This document shows, one piece after another, positions 41,124 through 51,134 of a stretch of 64,000 nucleotides of DNA. Source of the DNA: Parvularcula oceani (lineage in GTDB: Bacteria; Pseudomonadota; Alphaproteobacteria; Caulobacterales; Parvularculaceae); assembly GCF_000733125.1 (NCBI RefSeq), contig NZ_JPHU01000001.1, forward strand, positions 248,001 through 312,000, given 5' to 3'. Numbering within the stretch: position 1 is the first letter of the stretch; each line of letters opens with the position of its first letter. The notes under the pieces are model-generated. The model was given only the letters and a program-made list of their open reading frames with translations. It was not told the DNA's origin and did not search any database. Made by a program: the position numbers and the translations under genes.

Positions 41124-42044
41124 TCAGTGCTCCACGTTCCGCCAGATCTGGCGGTAGCTCGCATAGACGATGCCTGCGAAGGCGAAGAGGTAGAGCATCA
41201 CGAAGCCCCCCATCTCCTTGCGCTGTTCGAGCTTGGGTTCGGAAGACCACTGGAGGAAGGAGACGACGTCGCGCGCATACTGGTCGACCGTCTCGGGGCT
41301 GCCGTCCTCATAGGTGACGATGCCGTCCTGCAGAGGCGGCGCCATCTTGAACGCACCGCCCGGCGGCAGCTCGTATTCGTGGAGGATGTGGCCTTCCTCA
41401 TCGAGATATTCCTCACGGACCATGCTGGCCGTGTCGCCCGGATAATAGGGGTTGTAGTACTGGCCCGGCGGCACATCGAGGATCGCCGGCGGCTCTTCAT
41501 AGCCCGTGATGAGGCTGTAGATGTAGTTCCGGCCCTTCACCCGCGACTTCACCAGGAGGCTCATATCCGGCGGATAGGCGCCGCCATTGGCGAGCATGGC
41601 CTGCTGCCTGTTCGCATAGGGCGAGGGCAGATAGTCGGCAGGCAGGCCGGGACGGATCAGGGGATCGCCCGAATCGTCGACACCGGCCTCGATCTGATAG
41701 TCCGCCGCGAGGGCCTTGACGATTGGGTTCGCCGCAGGATCCGAACAGTCGGTCGTCGAGGGCAGGCCCAGTTCGACCGGGCACTCCTCGAGATAGAAGG
41801 GACCGCCATCCTCGGCGAGGTGCCGGAAGGCGACCAGCTTCATCGAGTGGCAGCTCGAGCAGACCTCCCGATAGACCTGATAGCCGCGCTGGAGCTGCTG
41901 CTGGTCGTAGCGGCCGAAAATGCCTTCCCAGGTCCAGGAGGGCTCCTTCAGCTCCTTGATCTTGCCCTCGGCGGCGGAAGCGCCGCCGGCGAGCGCGAGG
42001 GGGAGGACGGCGCCGAGCGCCGCGAGGGTTCTCTTGAGCGTCAT
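41124..42044 (-). CDS. petC: cytochrome c1
   Basis: 306 residues: a signal peptide (LAGGASA), the haem-binding C-x-x-C-H as CSSCH at 62-66, the distal axial methionine region near GAYPPDMSLL, and a C-terminal membrane anchor MLYLFAFAGIVYASY. It is the electron-accepting c-type subunit of the bc1 complex, passing electrons to cytochrome c. It is the third gene of the operon and starts four bases after petB. Confidence 0.95.
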   Translation of the reverse strand: MTLKRTLAALGAVLPLALAGGASAAEGKIKELKEPSWTWEGIFGRYDQQQLQRGYQVYREVCSSCHSMKLVAFRHLAEDGGPFYLEECPVELGLPSTTDCSDPAANPIVKALAADYQIEAGVDDSGDPLIRPGLPADYLPSPYANRQQAMLANGGAYPPDMSLLVKSRVKGRNYIYSLITGYEEPPAILDVPPGQYYNPYYPGDTASMVREEYLDEEGHILHEYELPPGGAFKMAPPLQDGIVTYEDGSPETVDQYARDVVSFLQWSSEPKLEQRKEMGGFVMLYLFAFAGIVYASYRQIWRNVEH

Positions 42045-42048
42045 TCTC

Positions 42049-43383
42049 TTACTCCGCAGGGGCCGGGTGCGAACCGCCCGCCGTCATGCCCACAGGGGTC
42101 TTCCGCTTGCGCATGCCCGCCTTGTCGGCCGTCACCGATTCCGAGATCGAGCGCGGCAGGGCCTTCGGCGTCTCGGTTATGGCGAGAACCGGCAGGACGA
42201 TCAGGAAGTAGGCGAAATAATAGGCCGTCGCGAGCTGGCTGATCAGGATATAGGGCTGTTCGGCCAGCTGCGCGCCCAGCCATCCGAGCAGGCACACATC
42301 GAGGAAGAACAGGATCAGCCACAGCTTGGCGACGGGGCGATAGCGCATGGAGCGTACCTTGGACCGGTCGAGCCAGGGCAGCACGAACAGGATCAGGATC
42401 GAACCCAGCATGACGAGCACGCCGCCGAGCTTGGAGTTGATCAGGACGATGTCCGTGAAGGGGATGCCGATGTCGAAGGTGATCGCCCGCAGCATCGCGT
42501 AGAACGGCAGGAAGTACCATTCGGGCACGATATGCGCCGGCGTCACCATCGGGTCCGCCTCGATATAGTTGTCCGGGTGGCCCAGCGTGTTCGGCATGTA
42601 GAACAGGAAGGCCGCGAACAGGATGAAGAAGCAGACGATCGCGAAGCCGTCCTTCACCGTGTAATACGGGTGGAAGGGAACGGTGTCCTTCTTGGTCTTC
42701 ACCTCGACGCCCGAAGGGTTGTTGTTCCCCGGCACGTGCAGCGCCCAGATGTGCAGGATCACGACGCCCGCGATCAGGAACGGCATCAGGTAGTGAAGCG
42801 CGTAGAAGCGGTTCAGCGTCGGATTGTCGACCGCGAAGCCGCCCCAGAGCAGCGTCTTGATCGGATCGCCGATGAGGGGGACCGCCGAGGCGAGCGAGGT
42901 GATCACCGTGGCACCCCAATAGGACATCTGACCCCAGGGCAGGACATAGCCCATGAAGGCGGTGCCCATCATCAGGAGGAAGATGACGACGCCGAGGCCC
43001 CAGAGGATCTCGCGCGGTTCCTTGTAGGAGCCGTAATAGAGGCCGCGTGCGATGTGCAGATAGACGGCGATGAAGAACATGGAGGCGCCGTTGGAGTGCG
43101 CATAGCGCAGCAGCCATCCATAGTTCACGTCGCGCATGATCATCTCGACCGACTGGAACGCATAGTCGGTATGGGCCGTGTAATGCATCGCCAGCACGAT
43201 GCCGGTGACGATCTGCCAGACCAGGATGATCGAGAGGATGCCGCCGAAGGTGTACCAGTAGTTCAGGTTCTTCGGCGTCGGGAAGTCGATGAAGCTGTCA
43301 TAGCCGAGGCGGACCAGAGGCAGGCGCTTGTCCACCCACCGCTCGAAGCCCGTACCCGGGACATAGGTGCTTTCATGGGACAT
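42049..43383 (-). CDS. petB: cytochrome b of the bc1 complex
   Basis: 444 residues with eight or more membrane helices and two pairs of haem-b histidines in helices B and D ([20 protein letters not shown], and [20 protein letters not shown] further on). The Qo-site PEWYF segment reads VPEWYFLPF. It catalyses quinol oxidation and quinone reduction in the membrane. The C-terminal 40 residues are a charged extension common in alphaproteobacterial cytochrome b. Confidence 0.96.
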   Translation of the reverse strand: MSHESTYVPGTGFERWVDKRLPLVRLGYDSFIDFPTPKNLNYWYTFGGILSIILVWQIVTGIVLAMHYTAHTDYAFQSVEMIMRDVNYGWLLRYAHSNGASMFFIAVYLHIARGLYYGSYKEPREILWGLGVVIFLLMMGTAFMGYVLPWGQMSYWGATVITSLASAVPLIGDPIKTLLWGGFAVDNPTLNRFYALHYLMPFLIAGVVILHIWALHVPGNNNPSGVEVKTKKDTVPFHPYYTVKDGFAIVCFFILFAAFLFYMPNTLGHPDNYIEADPMVTPAHIVPEWYFLPFYAMLRAITFDIGIPFTDIVLINSKLGGVLVMLGSILILFVLPWLDRSKVRSMRYRPVAKLWLILFFLDVCLLGWLGAQLAEQPYILISQLATAYYFAYFLIVLPVLAITETPKALPRSISESVTADKAGMRKRKTPVGMTAGGSHPAPAE

Positions 43384-43386
43384 GGC

Positions 43387-44019
43387 TTACCCCAGTCTGA
43401 TCGTGGTGTCGGTGAGGAATTCGAGCGGCGGGACCGCGAGGTTCTGCGGCGCCGGCCCTTTGCGGATGCGGCCGAGGCTATCGTAGTGGCTGCCGTGGCA
43501 GGGGCAGAACCAGCCGCCGTAATCGCCGCGATTGTCGCCGGTGTCGGTGCCGAGCGGCACGCAGCCGAGATGCGTGCAGACGCCGAGGACGATGACGAAA
43601 TCGCCCGAAGCGATCCTGTTCTCCACCGTCGCCTCGCCGGCCGCGTTCTCGTTGCGCGCATCGGCGTCCTTGAGGGCGGAAAGCGGCGTCTCTTCGTCGA
43701 CCGCCAGCTCACGCTCGGTGAGGCGGCGGATGAAGACCGGCTTGCCCTGCCAGATGACCTTGATCGCCTGCCCCGGCTCGATCGCGGAGATATTGACCTC
43801 CTTCGTCGCAAGGGCCCGCACCGCCGCATCGGGCGCGAGCTGCGAGATCAGCGGGATGAGGACCCCGACGCCCGCAGCCGCGGCCGTGCCCGCGGCGAGA
43901 AGGTGGATGAAGTCGCGGCGACCTTCGTCGACTTCGACGGTCGGACCTTCGGGCTTGCTTCCGCTGACCCGGACGGCCTCCGCCTCGTAGCCGCCAGTGC
44001 TGTTTGTGGTGGAACTCAT
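43387..44019 (-). CDS. petA: Rieske iron-sulfur subunit of the bc1 complex
   Basis: 210 residues: a twin-arginine RRDF (34-37) before the membrane helix HLLAAGTAAAAGVGVLIPL, then the cluster-binding boxes C148-T-H150-L-G-C153 and C172-P-C174-H175-G-S177. It holds the 2Fe-2S centre that takes electrons from quinol. The ATG at 44017-44019 was chosen; an upstream open frame adds 62 unrelated residues. It leads the petABC operon, divergent from hemF with about 160 bases between them. Confidence 0.96.
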   Translation of the reverse strand: MSSTTNSTGGYEAEAVRVSGSKPEGPTVEVDEGRRDFIHLLAAGTAAAAGVGVLIPLISQLAPDAAVRALATKEVNISAIEPGQAIKVIWQGKPVFIRRLTERELAVDEETPLSALKDADARNENAAGEATVENRIASGDFVIVLGVCTHLGCVPLGTDTGDNRGDYGGWFCPCHGSHYDSLGRIRKGPAPQNLAVPPLEFLTDTTIRLG

Positions 44020-44177
44020 GTCTGCTCGCAGCGTGAATCTCTGGGTTCGGGCGCGTGTGCCACGCGCGCGCCGCCTCGTCCAGATGACATACACTTGAAG
44101 ATGTCCCGAAGGAACGCGGTGCAGCGTCGCGGCAAGGAGCGCTTGAAGCGCGATGGCCCAGGTTCTACCCGCTGCGG

Positions 44178-45059
44178 ATGGATATGCTAGAGGACAGGAA
44201 GACACAGGCCCGCGCCTGGTTCGAGGCGTTGCGCGACCGTCTCTGCGCCGCCTTCGAGACGATCGAGGCCGAGGCGCCGTCGGATCTCTACGGCGAAGGC
44301 GCCTCCTCCCGCTTCGCCTTCACGCCGTGGAGCCGCTCGGGCGATGGAGAGGTCGAGGCCGGCGGCGGCGTGATGGGCATGCTGCATGGCCGCGTCTTCG
44401 AGAAGGCCGGCATTCACTGCTCGACCGTGCATGGCGAATTCTCCGAGGAGTTCCGGCACGCGATCCCGGGCGCCGAGGAGGATCCCCGCTTCTGGGCCTC
44501 CGGCATCAGCCTCATCGCCCATCCGCGCAATCCGCACGCCCCCGCGGCGCATATGAACACGCGCATGATCGTGACGACGAAGAGCTGGTTCGGCGGCGGC
44601 GGCGACCTCAACCCGATGATGGACGCCTATCGCACGGCCGATCACGAGGATACGCGCGATTTCCATGCGGCGATGAAGGCGGCCTGCGACCCTCATGAGG
44701 AAACGGCCTATGCCCGCTACTCCGAAGAATGCGAGCGCTATTTCTGGCTGCCGCACCGGAACGAGGCCCGCGGCGTGGGCGGCATCTTCTACGACCGGCT
44801 GAACTCCGGCGACTGGGCCGCCGATTTCGCCTTCACCAGGGATGTCGGGACGCGCTTCCTCGAGATCTATCCGCGCATCGTCCGTCGCCGCATGGGTACG
44901 GCTTGGTCGCCCGAAGAGCGGGACCACCAGCTGTTCCGCCGCGGCCGCTATGCCGAATTTAACCTGCTCTACGACCGGGGCACGACCTTCGGCCTGAAGA
45001 CCGGCGGCAATGTCGACAGCATCCTGTCGAGCCTGCCCCCGCTCGCGCGCTGGCCCTAG
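44178..45059 (+). CDS. hemF: oxygen-dependent coproporphyrinogen III oxidase
   Basis: 293 residues of the aerobic HemF family, converting coproporphyrinogen III to protoporphyrinogen IX in haem synthesis. Conserved segments include the His-rich [36 protein letters not shown] and the C-terminal GLKTGGN. Length and start are usual. It supplies haem that its divergent neighbours, the bc1 genes, need. Confidence 0.95.
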   Translation: MDMLEDRKTQARAWFEALRDRLCAAFETIEAEAPSDLYGEGASSRFAFTPWSRSGDGEVEAGGGVMGMLHGRVFEKAGIHCSTVHGEFSEEFRHAIPGAEEDPRFWASGISLIAHPRNPHAPAAHMNTRMIVTTKSWFGGGGDLNPMMDAYRTADHEDTRDFHAAMKAACDPHEETAYARYSEECERYFWLPHRNEARGVGGIFYDRLNSGDWAADFAFTRDVGTRFLEIYPRIVRRRMGTAWSPEERDHQLFRRGRYAEFNLLYDRGTTFGLKTGGNVDSILSSLPPLARWP

Positions 45060-45481
45060 CCGGTCTTCTTCCCGCCGATCCGGCCCGCCCCGGCCAGCAC
45101 GAGCAGGAAGCCGAAGCCGCCAGTGGCGAAGGCCCCCCACAAGAGCGGCTCGAAGCCCCGAAGGCCGGCGGCGACGAAAGCGAGAATGCCACCCAGTCCC
45201 GCGAGGATCGCGATGACCGGCGCGATGCGGCCGATCACCGGCAGAGCGCCCAGGAAGCTCGCGAGCGCCGACAGGAGGGCCAGCGCCGTGGTCACCGCGA
45301 CCAGATGGCCGAGCAGACCGCCCTCGGGCAGGCATGCCTCTTCCTTCTCGAACTGCCCGGTCAGCACGCAATCGGCGGTCACGCCGGCAAAGGCCTCGCC
45401 CGTGACCTCGCCGCCCAGATCGAGCCAGGGGCCGAAATAGGCGCCGACGGCGAGGGCGAGAGAGAGAAGAAGGCGGATCAT
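45056..45481 (-). CDS. small four-helix membrane protein
   Basis: 141 residues with a signal-like first helix ([16 protein letters not shown]), a short loop with two cysteines ([16 protein letters not shown]) and three further helices. The cysteine pair may face the periplasm. It overlaps the end of hemF by four bases convergently. No family is recognised with confidence. Confidence 0.7.
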   Translation of the reverse strand: MIRLLLSLALAVGAYFGPWLDLGGEVTGEAFAGVTADCVLTGQFEKEEACLPEGGLLGHLVAVTTALALLSALASFLGALPVIGRIAPVIAILAGLGGILAFVAAGLRGFEPLLWGAFATGGFGFLLVLAGAGRIGGKKTG

Positions 45482-45537
45482 CGCGGAAGCTCTTCGGCAG
45501 GCGTGGAAACGGTCCTAGCGCGCTTCGCCCGCCCGCC

Positions 45538-47034
45538 CTACTCCCGCCGCAACTCGCTGAGGCGGCGCATCGCCTCTTCCACCTTCTCGCCGAGCTCGGC
45601 ACGGCGCGACCGCCGCTCCGCATCGAGGGCGTCGGTGCGCTCGCGCAGATCGCCGAGAAGGCCGCGCAGCTCATTCAGGGCGGCCTCGACCTCGCCCACG
45701 AAGCCCGCGACGATCTCGTGCCCCTCGCTGCGCGTTCCGGGACGCGTTTCGGACGGCTTTTCAGGCTGCGCCGCTTCGGGCCCCCCGGCAGGCGAAGGTC
45801 GCTCGCGCTCATCCTCCTTATCGGGCGCATCCTCTGCGGGCGGCCGCGCCACCGCATCATTGGCAGCCCGGCGGGCACCGGCCAGCATCAGCTCCTGCGG
45901 CGAGGTCGCCCGAAGGCGCGGCGCCTCGACGGGCCGCTCCTGGATCGAGCGGATGGCCGCGTTGATGTCGCCGACCGTGACGGGGCCGGAGGGGCTTCGC
46001 TGCGTCAGCTGCGCCGCCACCGGCTCCCGGGCCTCCTCCGCATCCTCTTCGGCGAGCGGCGGTCCGTCCTCGGTCTCGACGGGCGCCGTCAGAAGCGCGA
46101 GCTTGCGCTCGATCTCGGCGTGATAGGCGTCGTGGAACGGTCCTCGAGGGTGGCTTGCCGCGTCTTCCTCACCGGCCGCCCCCGGACTCTGCACGGCGGG
46201 TTCGGGCATGAGGGGATCGGGCACGAGGCCCTCTTCTTCCCGCTGCACGGCCTCTTCGACGTCCGAGGCGCCGACCCGATCCGCACCGGACATGGCGGCC
46301 TGGGCGAGAAGGCGCGCGGCCAGCATGTTCACCCGCCGGGGCACGCCGTTCGTCGCAGCATGAATCGCCTCTGCGGCTTCGGCGGTGAAGACGGTGTCCG
46401 CGCTTTCCGAGCCGGCAGCGCGCATCCGGTAGGACAGATAGGCGCCGACATCGGCAGGACCGAGCGGCGGCATGGCATAGGAGGCGAGTATGCGCTGTCG
46501 GAAGCGGTCCATCTCCGTCCGGTAGAGCCGCTCGCGCAGCTCGGGCTGCCCGATCAGGCAGATCTGCAGCAGCGCCTCGCCATCGGCGCTGAGATTGGAC
46601 AGAAGCCGCAGGGCCTCGAGCGCCTCGTTCGACAGCCGCTGCGCCTCGTCGATGATCAGGCAGGCCCGCTGCCCCTCATCGCGGCGCTCGCACAGGAACG
46701 CCTCGAGCGCCCGCAGGGGCTCGGCCCCGTCCTCGCGCCGCTGCTCGAACGCCTCCAGAACGCGGCCCGGCATGTCATCCGCCGGCGCCGGGCCGGGCGG
46801 CAGCAGGGCGGCCAGCGTTCCTGTTCCTTGAAGACCGGCCAGGAGATGCTCGACGAGAACGGTCTTGCCGACCCCGGCTTCCCCGGTGATGAGAACGAAG
46901 CCCTCGGCCTGCCGGATGCCGTAGCGCAGATGCGCCATGGCGCGGCGGTGCGGCTCGCTTTGATAGACGAAGCTTGCATCGGGGGCGAGGCGGAACGGCG
47001 CCCTGTCCAGACCGAAGTGCTCCTCTATCATCAC
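45538..47034 (-). CDS. ExeA-type AAA ATPase of the XrtA/PEP-CTERM system
   Basis: 498 residues: an N-terminal AAA domain with Walker A GEAGVGKT (51-58) and Walker B ACLIIDEAQ (about 128-136), followed by ATNGVPRRVN, a sensor segment typical of the ExeA/GspA-like XrtA-associated ATPase. The C-terminal 230 residues are disordered, Pro/Glu-rich and end in a predicted coiled coil, a longer tail than most homologues show. The genes upstream encode an export lipoprotein and a PEP-CTERM outer-membrane protein, which supports the assignment. The work it powers is unproven. Confidence 0.85.
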   Translation of the reverse strand: MMIEEHFGLDRAPFRLAPDASFVYQSEPHRRAMAHLRYGIRQAEGFVLITGEAGVGKTVLVEHLLAGLQGTGTLAALLPPGPAPADDMPGRVLEAFEQRREDGAEPLRALEAFLCERRDEGQRACLIIDEAQRLSNEALEALRLLSNLSADGEALLQICLIGQPELRERLYRTEMDRFRQRILASYAMPPLGPADVGAYLSYRMRAAGSESADTVFTAEAAEAIHAATNGVPRRVNMLAARLLAQAAMSGADRVGASDVEEAVQREEEGLVPDPLMPEPAVQSPGAAGEEDAASHPRGPFHDAYHAEIERKLALLTAPVETEDGPPLAEEDAEEAREPVAAQLTQRSPSGPVTVGDINAAIRSIQERPVEAPRLRATSPQELMLAGARRAANDAVARPPAEDAPDKEDERERPSPAGGPEAAQPEKPSETRPGTRSEGHEIVAGFVGEVEAALNELRGLLGDLRERTDALDAERRSRRAELGEKVEEAMRRLSELRRE

Positions 47035-47049
47035 GGATCCTGCATCGCT

Positions 47050-48984
47050 TCAGAACGTCCAGCTCACGCCGGCGCTCACGGCATTCTCCTCGTAATCAAG
47101 TCGCGTGCCAGTGCCTTCGCCTTCCCGTTGTGAACGGTAGACGCGGCCGGTCAGCGAGAATCGCGGGCCGAGGCGGTAGGCGGCGCCGATCGCTCCGAAG
47201 AGCTGCGTCGTGCCGCCGCTGGTGGTGATGTCCTGATCCAGGTCACTTCCGAGCAAAGTGTCCTCGATGAAGACACCTTCATTGCGGATGGCGCGCATCT
47301 GGGCGTTGACGGAGGTCCGGCGGGTGAGCTGCCGCCGGGCCGAGAAGTTCAGCGACGAGATCTCGTTGGAGCGGCCGAAATTGTCGCTCTTCGTGTAATA
47401 GGCGCTCAGTCCGAACTGCGTGCGCCGATTGTTGTAGACCGCGCCGAGGCGATAGCGGTCGAACGCTCCTGCCCCGGCCTGCCGCCGCTGGACGTCGTTG
47501 AAGCCGCTCTGGAAGCTCACCGCCTGCTCGAGGAGGCGCTGCGCCGAGCCGCCCTGGATGTCCGCGAGATCGTCGACCACTCGGAGCGTCCGGGAGTTCA
47601 AGGCGCCGAAGCCGCGGAAGGCGTCCTGCGTGCCCGTCTCGAGCTGCCTGTCTGCGGCGGCTGTCAGGTTCACGCGCGGCGAGGGCCTGTAGCTGCCCTC
47701 GATCTCGATCAGCGTGCCGCCGAAACGCTCGCCGACCGCCATTGACAACCGTGTCTTCCGTCCCGGAACGGCGATGAAGCCGACATTCCAGAACACTCCG
47801 GACAGCTCGTCCTCGTTGAGGGAATTGGGCAGGCCGCCGATCCTGCGTGGATCGGTCTGCGTCAGCGAGACTTCGTCATAGCCGAGTTCGCCGGTCAGGG
47901 TGACGCTGCGATTGAGGGCGTAGCCGACTTCGCCGGCGGCCGAGAGCCGTTCCAGATCGACCTGGTCCAGCACGTCGCTGCCGCTTTCTTCGGTGCTGTT
48001 CGCCACGCCGCGCAGGGCGAAGCTAATTCGGTCGAGAAGGTCTCCGCTCCGGAATTCCAGCAGCCCTTCATGCGCCACCGAATCGTTCGAGAACCTGAAA
48101 TCCGGTGGGCGGCCCAGCTCTTCCGCCGCCGCCGCGTCCTGGCGGAAGTTCTCGTTCGCGACGAAGACATTGGTGTAGCGGTACCGGGCTTCCAACGTGC
48201 CGTCGCGTCCGAATTCGCGGAAGACATAGGGGCTCAGCGAGCCGCCGATGAAGGTCGCCTGGTCGTCCAGCCGCCCGGCGCTCTCCTGCTCGATATCGCT
48301 GCGCCGCGACAGAGCCTGCTGCTGCGCGACGGCCGCCGCGTCGAAAAAGAGCAGGTCCGGCACCAGCCGCGCCGTCGCCGAGGCCGCGATATCCGGATCG
48401 ATGAAGACCTCGTCGACCGCGCTGATCCCGAAGGTGATGCTGTCGGTGTCCTCGATCCCGCCGGGCAGCGGGGCGTCGACGGTCTCTGCCAGGCGTTGGT
48501 TCACGTCCTGCGTATCGGCATAGGCGCTGATCCGGACGCCGCCCTGGACGATGCCGGTGAGGCCGGGCCGGTCATAGACCGTCGCGCCGCGCAGGGAGGC
48601 CGAGCCGATGACATTGTCCGGGGGCTCCACCTCCACGAGTTGGGAGATCGGCACATCCACCAGCTCGATGCCCGGCGTGCCGTCGGGGTTCACGACTTCG
48701 ACCAGCGTCGGCTGCGTCACCAGATCGCCGTCGCGCTCGAAGAAGCGGCGGCGCTGCTCGGACAGGCGCCTGAAATTGTCGGAATAGGTGGCGTTGAGGT
48801 TCAGGTTCCACTGGGAGACGAGGCCCTGGACCTGCCGCTCATTGCCCCGGCCGGCATCCCCCGGCCGCGGCTCGGCCTCCTGCCCCGTCTGCGCGAGGGC
48901 GCCGCCGCACGCGCACAGGGCCAGGACGGCGCTCGCGCCGAGAAGTCCATGCCGGCGCGGCCGGAACGAAGATGCTGTCTTCAT
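47050..48984 (-). CDS. PEP-CTERM system-associated outer-membrane beta-barrel protein
   Basis: 644 residues: a signal peptide with a possible lipobox-like ALCAC near residue 25, then long stretches of alternating amphipathic beta strands and a terminal aromatic GVSWTF that fits barrel insertion. It matches the TIGR03016-type family found beside XrtA exopolysaccharide genes, recognised by the N-terminal VSQWNLNLNATYSDNF pattern and genomic position. It probably forms a channel or secretin-like pore for polysaccharide. It is 15 bases upstream of the ATPase. Confidence 0.82.
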   Translation of the reverse strand: MKTASSFRPRRHGLLGASAVLALCACGGALAQTGQEAEPRPGDAGRGNERQVQGLVSQWNLNLNATYSDNFRRLSEQRRRFFERDGDLVTQPTLVEVVNPDGTPGIELVDVPISQLVEVEPPDNVIGSASLRGATVYDRPGLTGIVQGGVRISAYADTQDVNQRLAETVDAPLPGGIEDTDSITFGISAVDEVFIDPDIAASATARLVPDLLFFDAAAVAQQQALSRRSDIEQESAGRLDDQATFIGGSLSPYVFREFGRDGTLEARYRYTNVFVANENFRQDAAAAEELGRPPDFRFSNDSVAHEGLLEFRSGDLLDRISFALRGVANSTEESGSDVLDQVDLERLSAAGEVGYALNRSVTLTGELGYDEVSLTQTDPRRIGGLPNSLNEDELSGVFWNVGFIAVPGRKTRLSMAVGERFGGTLIEIEGSYRPSPRVNLTAAADRQLETGTQDAFRGFGALNSRTLRVVDDLADIQGGSAQRLLEQAVSFQSGFNDVQRRQAGAGAFDRYRLGAVYNNRRTQFGLSAYYTKSDNFGRSNEISSLNFSARRQLTRRTSVNAQMRAIRNEGVFIEDTLLGSDLDQDITTSGGTTQLFGAIGAAYRLGPRFSLTGRVYRSQREGEGTGTRLDYEENAVSAGVSWTF

Positions 48985-49078
48985 GATGTCGCTCTGGCTC
49001 CCTCTGCTGGCGGCTGGTCCGCCAGTCCCGCCGTCCGTCCGGCAAGGCCCGGCGCCTCTCCGGGCGCCGGCGCTTCGA

Positions 49079-49720
49079 TCAGAAGCGGCTTTCCGGTATG
49101 AGGATCACGTCCCCCGGCCGCACTTCGACATTGGCGCTGACATCGCCCTGACGCATCAGGTCGTTGAGGCGGACGCGATAGGTCCGCTGCTCCTCGCCGC
49201 GGCCGCGGATCAGCTTGGCCCGGTTGCCGGCCGCGAATTCGGTCAGGCCGCCCACGCCGAGCATGACGTCGAGCACGGTCATCCCGGACTGGTAGGGCAG
49301 CGCCGCGGGCTGCTGCGCCTCGCCGAGCACGCGGATCTGCTGGTCGACGGTGGAGGAGAAGCGGTCCACGATGACCGTCACCTCGGGCGTCTTCACATAT
49401 TCCGCGAGCGCCGCCTCGATGTCCTGCGCCAGCTCGGACGGCGTCTTGCCGGCGGCCAGCATGTCCTCGACCAGCGGCGTGGAGATGCGCCCGTCGGGCC
49501 GCACCGTGACGTCGGTGGAGAGCTCTTCGGCACGCCAGACGAAGACCTGAAGCTGGTCATAGGGCCCGACGAGATATTCCGGCCCGAGATCGTCGGGGGC
49601 TTCCCCCTCGCTGTTCCCGGTGACGGAGCCATCGAGGCTCGACAGCTCCGGCTGCGGCGTCACGCAGGCGGAAAGGCCGAGCAGGCCGGCCAGAGCCAGC
49701 GGCAGAGCAGTCTTCTTCAT
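49079..49720 (-). CDS. polysaccharide export (Wza-like) lipoprotein
   Basis: 213 residues with a lipoprotein signal (LLGLSAC, Cys19) and the Poly_export plus SLBB-like domains: DQLQVFVWRAEEL, VRPDGRISTPLVEDMLAAG and the final VEVRPGDVILIPESRF. It would form the periplasmic or outer-membrane part of an exopolysaccharide exporter. An alternative ATG nine bases upstream is possible. It is the first gene of the three-gene locus on this strand. Confidence 0.88.
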   Translation of the reverse strand: MKKTALPLALAGLLGLSACVTPQPELSSLDGSVTGNSEGEAPDDLGPEYLVGPYDQLQVFVWRAEELSTDVTVRPDGRISTPLVEDMLAAGKTPSELAQDIEAALAEYVKTPEVTVIVDRFSSTVDQQIRVLGEAQQPAALPYQSGMTVLDVMLGVGGLTEFAAGNRAKLIRGRGEEQRTYRVRLNDLMRQGDVSANVEVRPGDVILIPESRF

Positions 49721-49905
49721 GGTGAGCATGCGTCTCGTCCTCCTCCCGCGGGCGCCGCGCTTCGGCGTCGGCCCGCAGCCATGCAAGAAATGCCGCGGAG
49801 CCGGTCGGCCCGCGCGACGGGATCGGGCGGGTTCTAGGACGGAACGGAATGCGATGATAGCGCTGTGGCCGGTCGCCGAGAGCAGCTGCATGCCGGCCGA
49901 GCGCG

Positions 49906-50328
49906 TCAGTCGTCGCGGTGAACCTTTTCCTGCCGCTCGTGGCGCTCCTGCGCCTCCAGCGACAAGGTCGCCGTCGGCCGCGCCTCGAGGCGTCCCAGCG
50001 AGATCGGATCGCCGGTTTCGTCGCAATAGCCGTAATCGCCCGCCTCGATGCGCCGAAGGGCGGAATCGATCTTGGAGATCAGCTTCCGCTGGCGGTCGCG
50101 CGTGCGCAGCTCGAGGGCGTGATCGGTCTCGGTGGATGCCCGGTCCGTCGGATCGGCCAGGTGCAGGCTGGCATCCTGCATCTCGCTGATCGTGTCCCGG
50201 CTCTGCTGCAGGATCTCTTCGCGCCAGGCGAGCAGCTTGCGCTTGAAATATTCGAGCTGCCGCTCGTTCATGAACGGCTCGTCTTCGCTCGGGCGATATT
50301 CCTCGGTCGTGGTCGTGGTCGCTGCCAT
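49906..50328 (-). CDS. dksA: RNA polymerase-binding transcription factor DksA
   Basis: 140 residues. A coiled-coil hairpin holds the DPTDRASTETD tip (the conserved D-x-x-D/A-type tip sequence), followed by the zinc-finger-like end. The finger keeps only one of the usual four cysteines (YGYCDETGDPI), as in many alphaproteobacterial DksA proteins, so zinc binding is unlikely. With ppGpp it tunes transcription under stress. The ATG at 50326-50328 follows GAGGAG. Confidence 0.92.
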   Translation of the reverse strand: MAATTTTTEEYRPSEDEPFMNERQLEYFKRKLLAWREEILQQSRDTISEMQDASLHLADPTDRASTETDHALELRTRDRQRKLISKIDSALRRIEAGDYGYCDETGDPISLGRLEARPTATLSLEAQERHERQEKVHRDD

Positions 50329-50555
50329 CGGCCTCTCCTCCCCGGCATGTCCTCGACCGCCCGGGACCTGGTGACGGGACGCGTCGCATCCCATGGCGCG
50401 CGCTATAGACACCGTCCGGACAGCGAACAAGCGGTCCTGCTCACGCGTGTGTGTCTCGATTGGATGAATGTTGCGTAAGCGATCTTGTCCCCGCTCCGCA
50501 TCCTGCTCCTACCCTGCCTGTCCGGCGGCGACCGGAAAGAGGGTCAGCGGGAGGG

Positions 50556-51134
50556 ATGATGCAGCGCACGAGCGACATCGGCATCGCGCTTATCAAGCGC
50601 TTCGAAGGCCTGCGGCTGAAGGCCTATCGGGACGTGGCGGGCGTCTGGACGATCGGCTACGGCCATACGGGCGGACAGGCGCGCGCAGGCGCGGAGATCA
50701 CGGCATCGGAGGCCGAGGCGCTGCTCGCCCGCGACCTCGGGCGTTTCGAGGAGGCGGTCCGGCGCCTTGTCGGCCGTCTGCCGCAACAGCAATTCGATGC
50801 GCTGGTGTCGCTTTCATACAACATCGGAATCGGCGCCTTCGCGCGCTCGACGGCGCTCGCGCGCCTCAAGGCGGGCGACGGGAGGGGCGCTGCCGAGGCG
50901 ATCGGCTGGTGGAACAAGGCGACCATCGGCGGCGAGAAGCGGGTGCTGCCCGGCCTCGTCAGGCGGCGGGCGGCCGAAGCGGCGCTGTTCCTCGAAGCCG
51001 CAGCGCCACTCGAGCCGCCCTGCCCGGCCCCCGCCTGCCTGCAGGCCCCGCCCGGTCCCCTGCGGCTTCAGGACGTCGTGGCGATCCAGCTCTCGTCGTC
51101 CTGCACCTCCCGCTCGAAGGTCAGGAAGTCGTAA
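50556..51134 (+). CDS. phage-type lysozyme (GH24)
   Basis: About 192 residues with the T4-lysozyme catalytic set: Glu17, Asp26 and Thr32 in RFEGLRLKAYRD and VWTIGYGH, spaced exactly as in T4 lysozyme (9 and 6 residues). It cleaves the MurNAc-GlcNAc bond of peptidoglycan. No signal peptide is present, so export would need a holin or SAR-type mechanism not seen nearby. The C-terminal tail overlaps the convergent cysteine-cluster gene by 67 bases and looks like run-on sequence. It is probably domesticated from a prophage; no other phage genes lie near it. Confidence 0.88.
   Translation: MMQRTSDIGIALIKRFEGLRLKAYRDVAGVWTIGYGHTGGQARAGAEITASEAEALLARDLGRFEEAVRRLVGRLPQQQFDALVSLSYNIGIGAFARSTALARLKAGDGRGAAEAIGWWNKATIGGEKRVLPGLVRRRAAEAALFLEAAAPLEPPCPAPACLQAPPGPLRLQDVVAIQLSSSCTSRSKVRKS

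Noticed and set aside
41920-44190. A 756-codon plus-strand frame over the bc1 genes
   Set aside because: Complement of petB/petA with clear haem and Rieske motifs; shadow frame.
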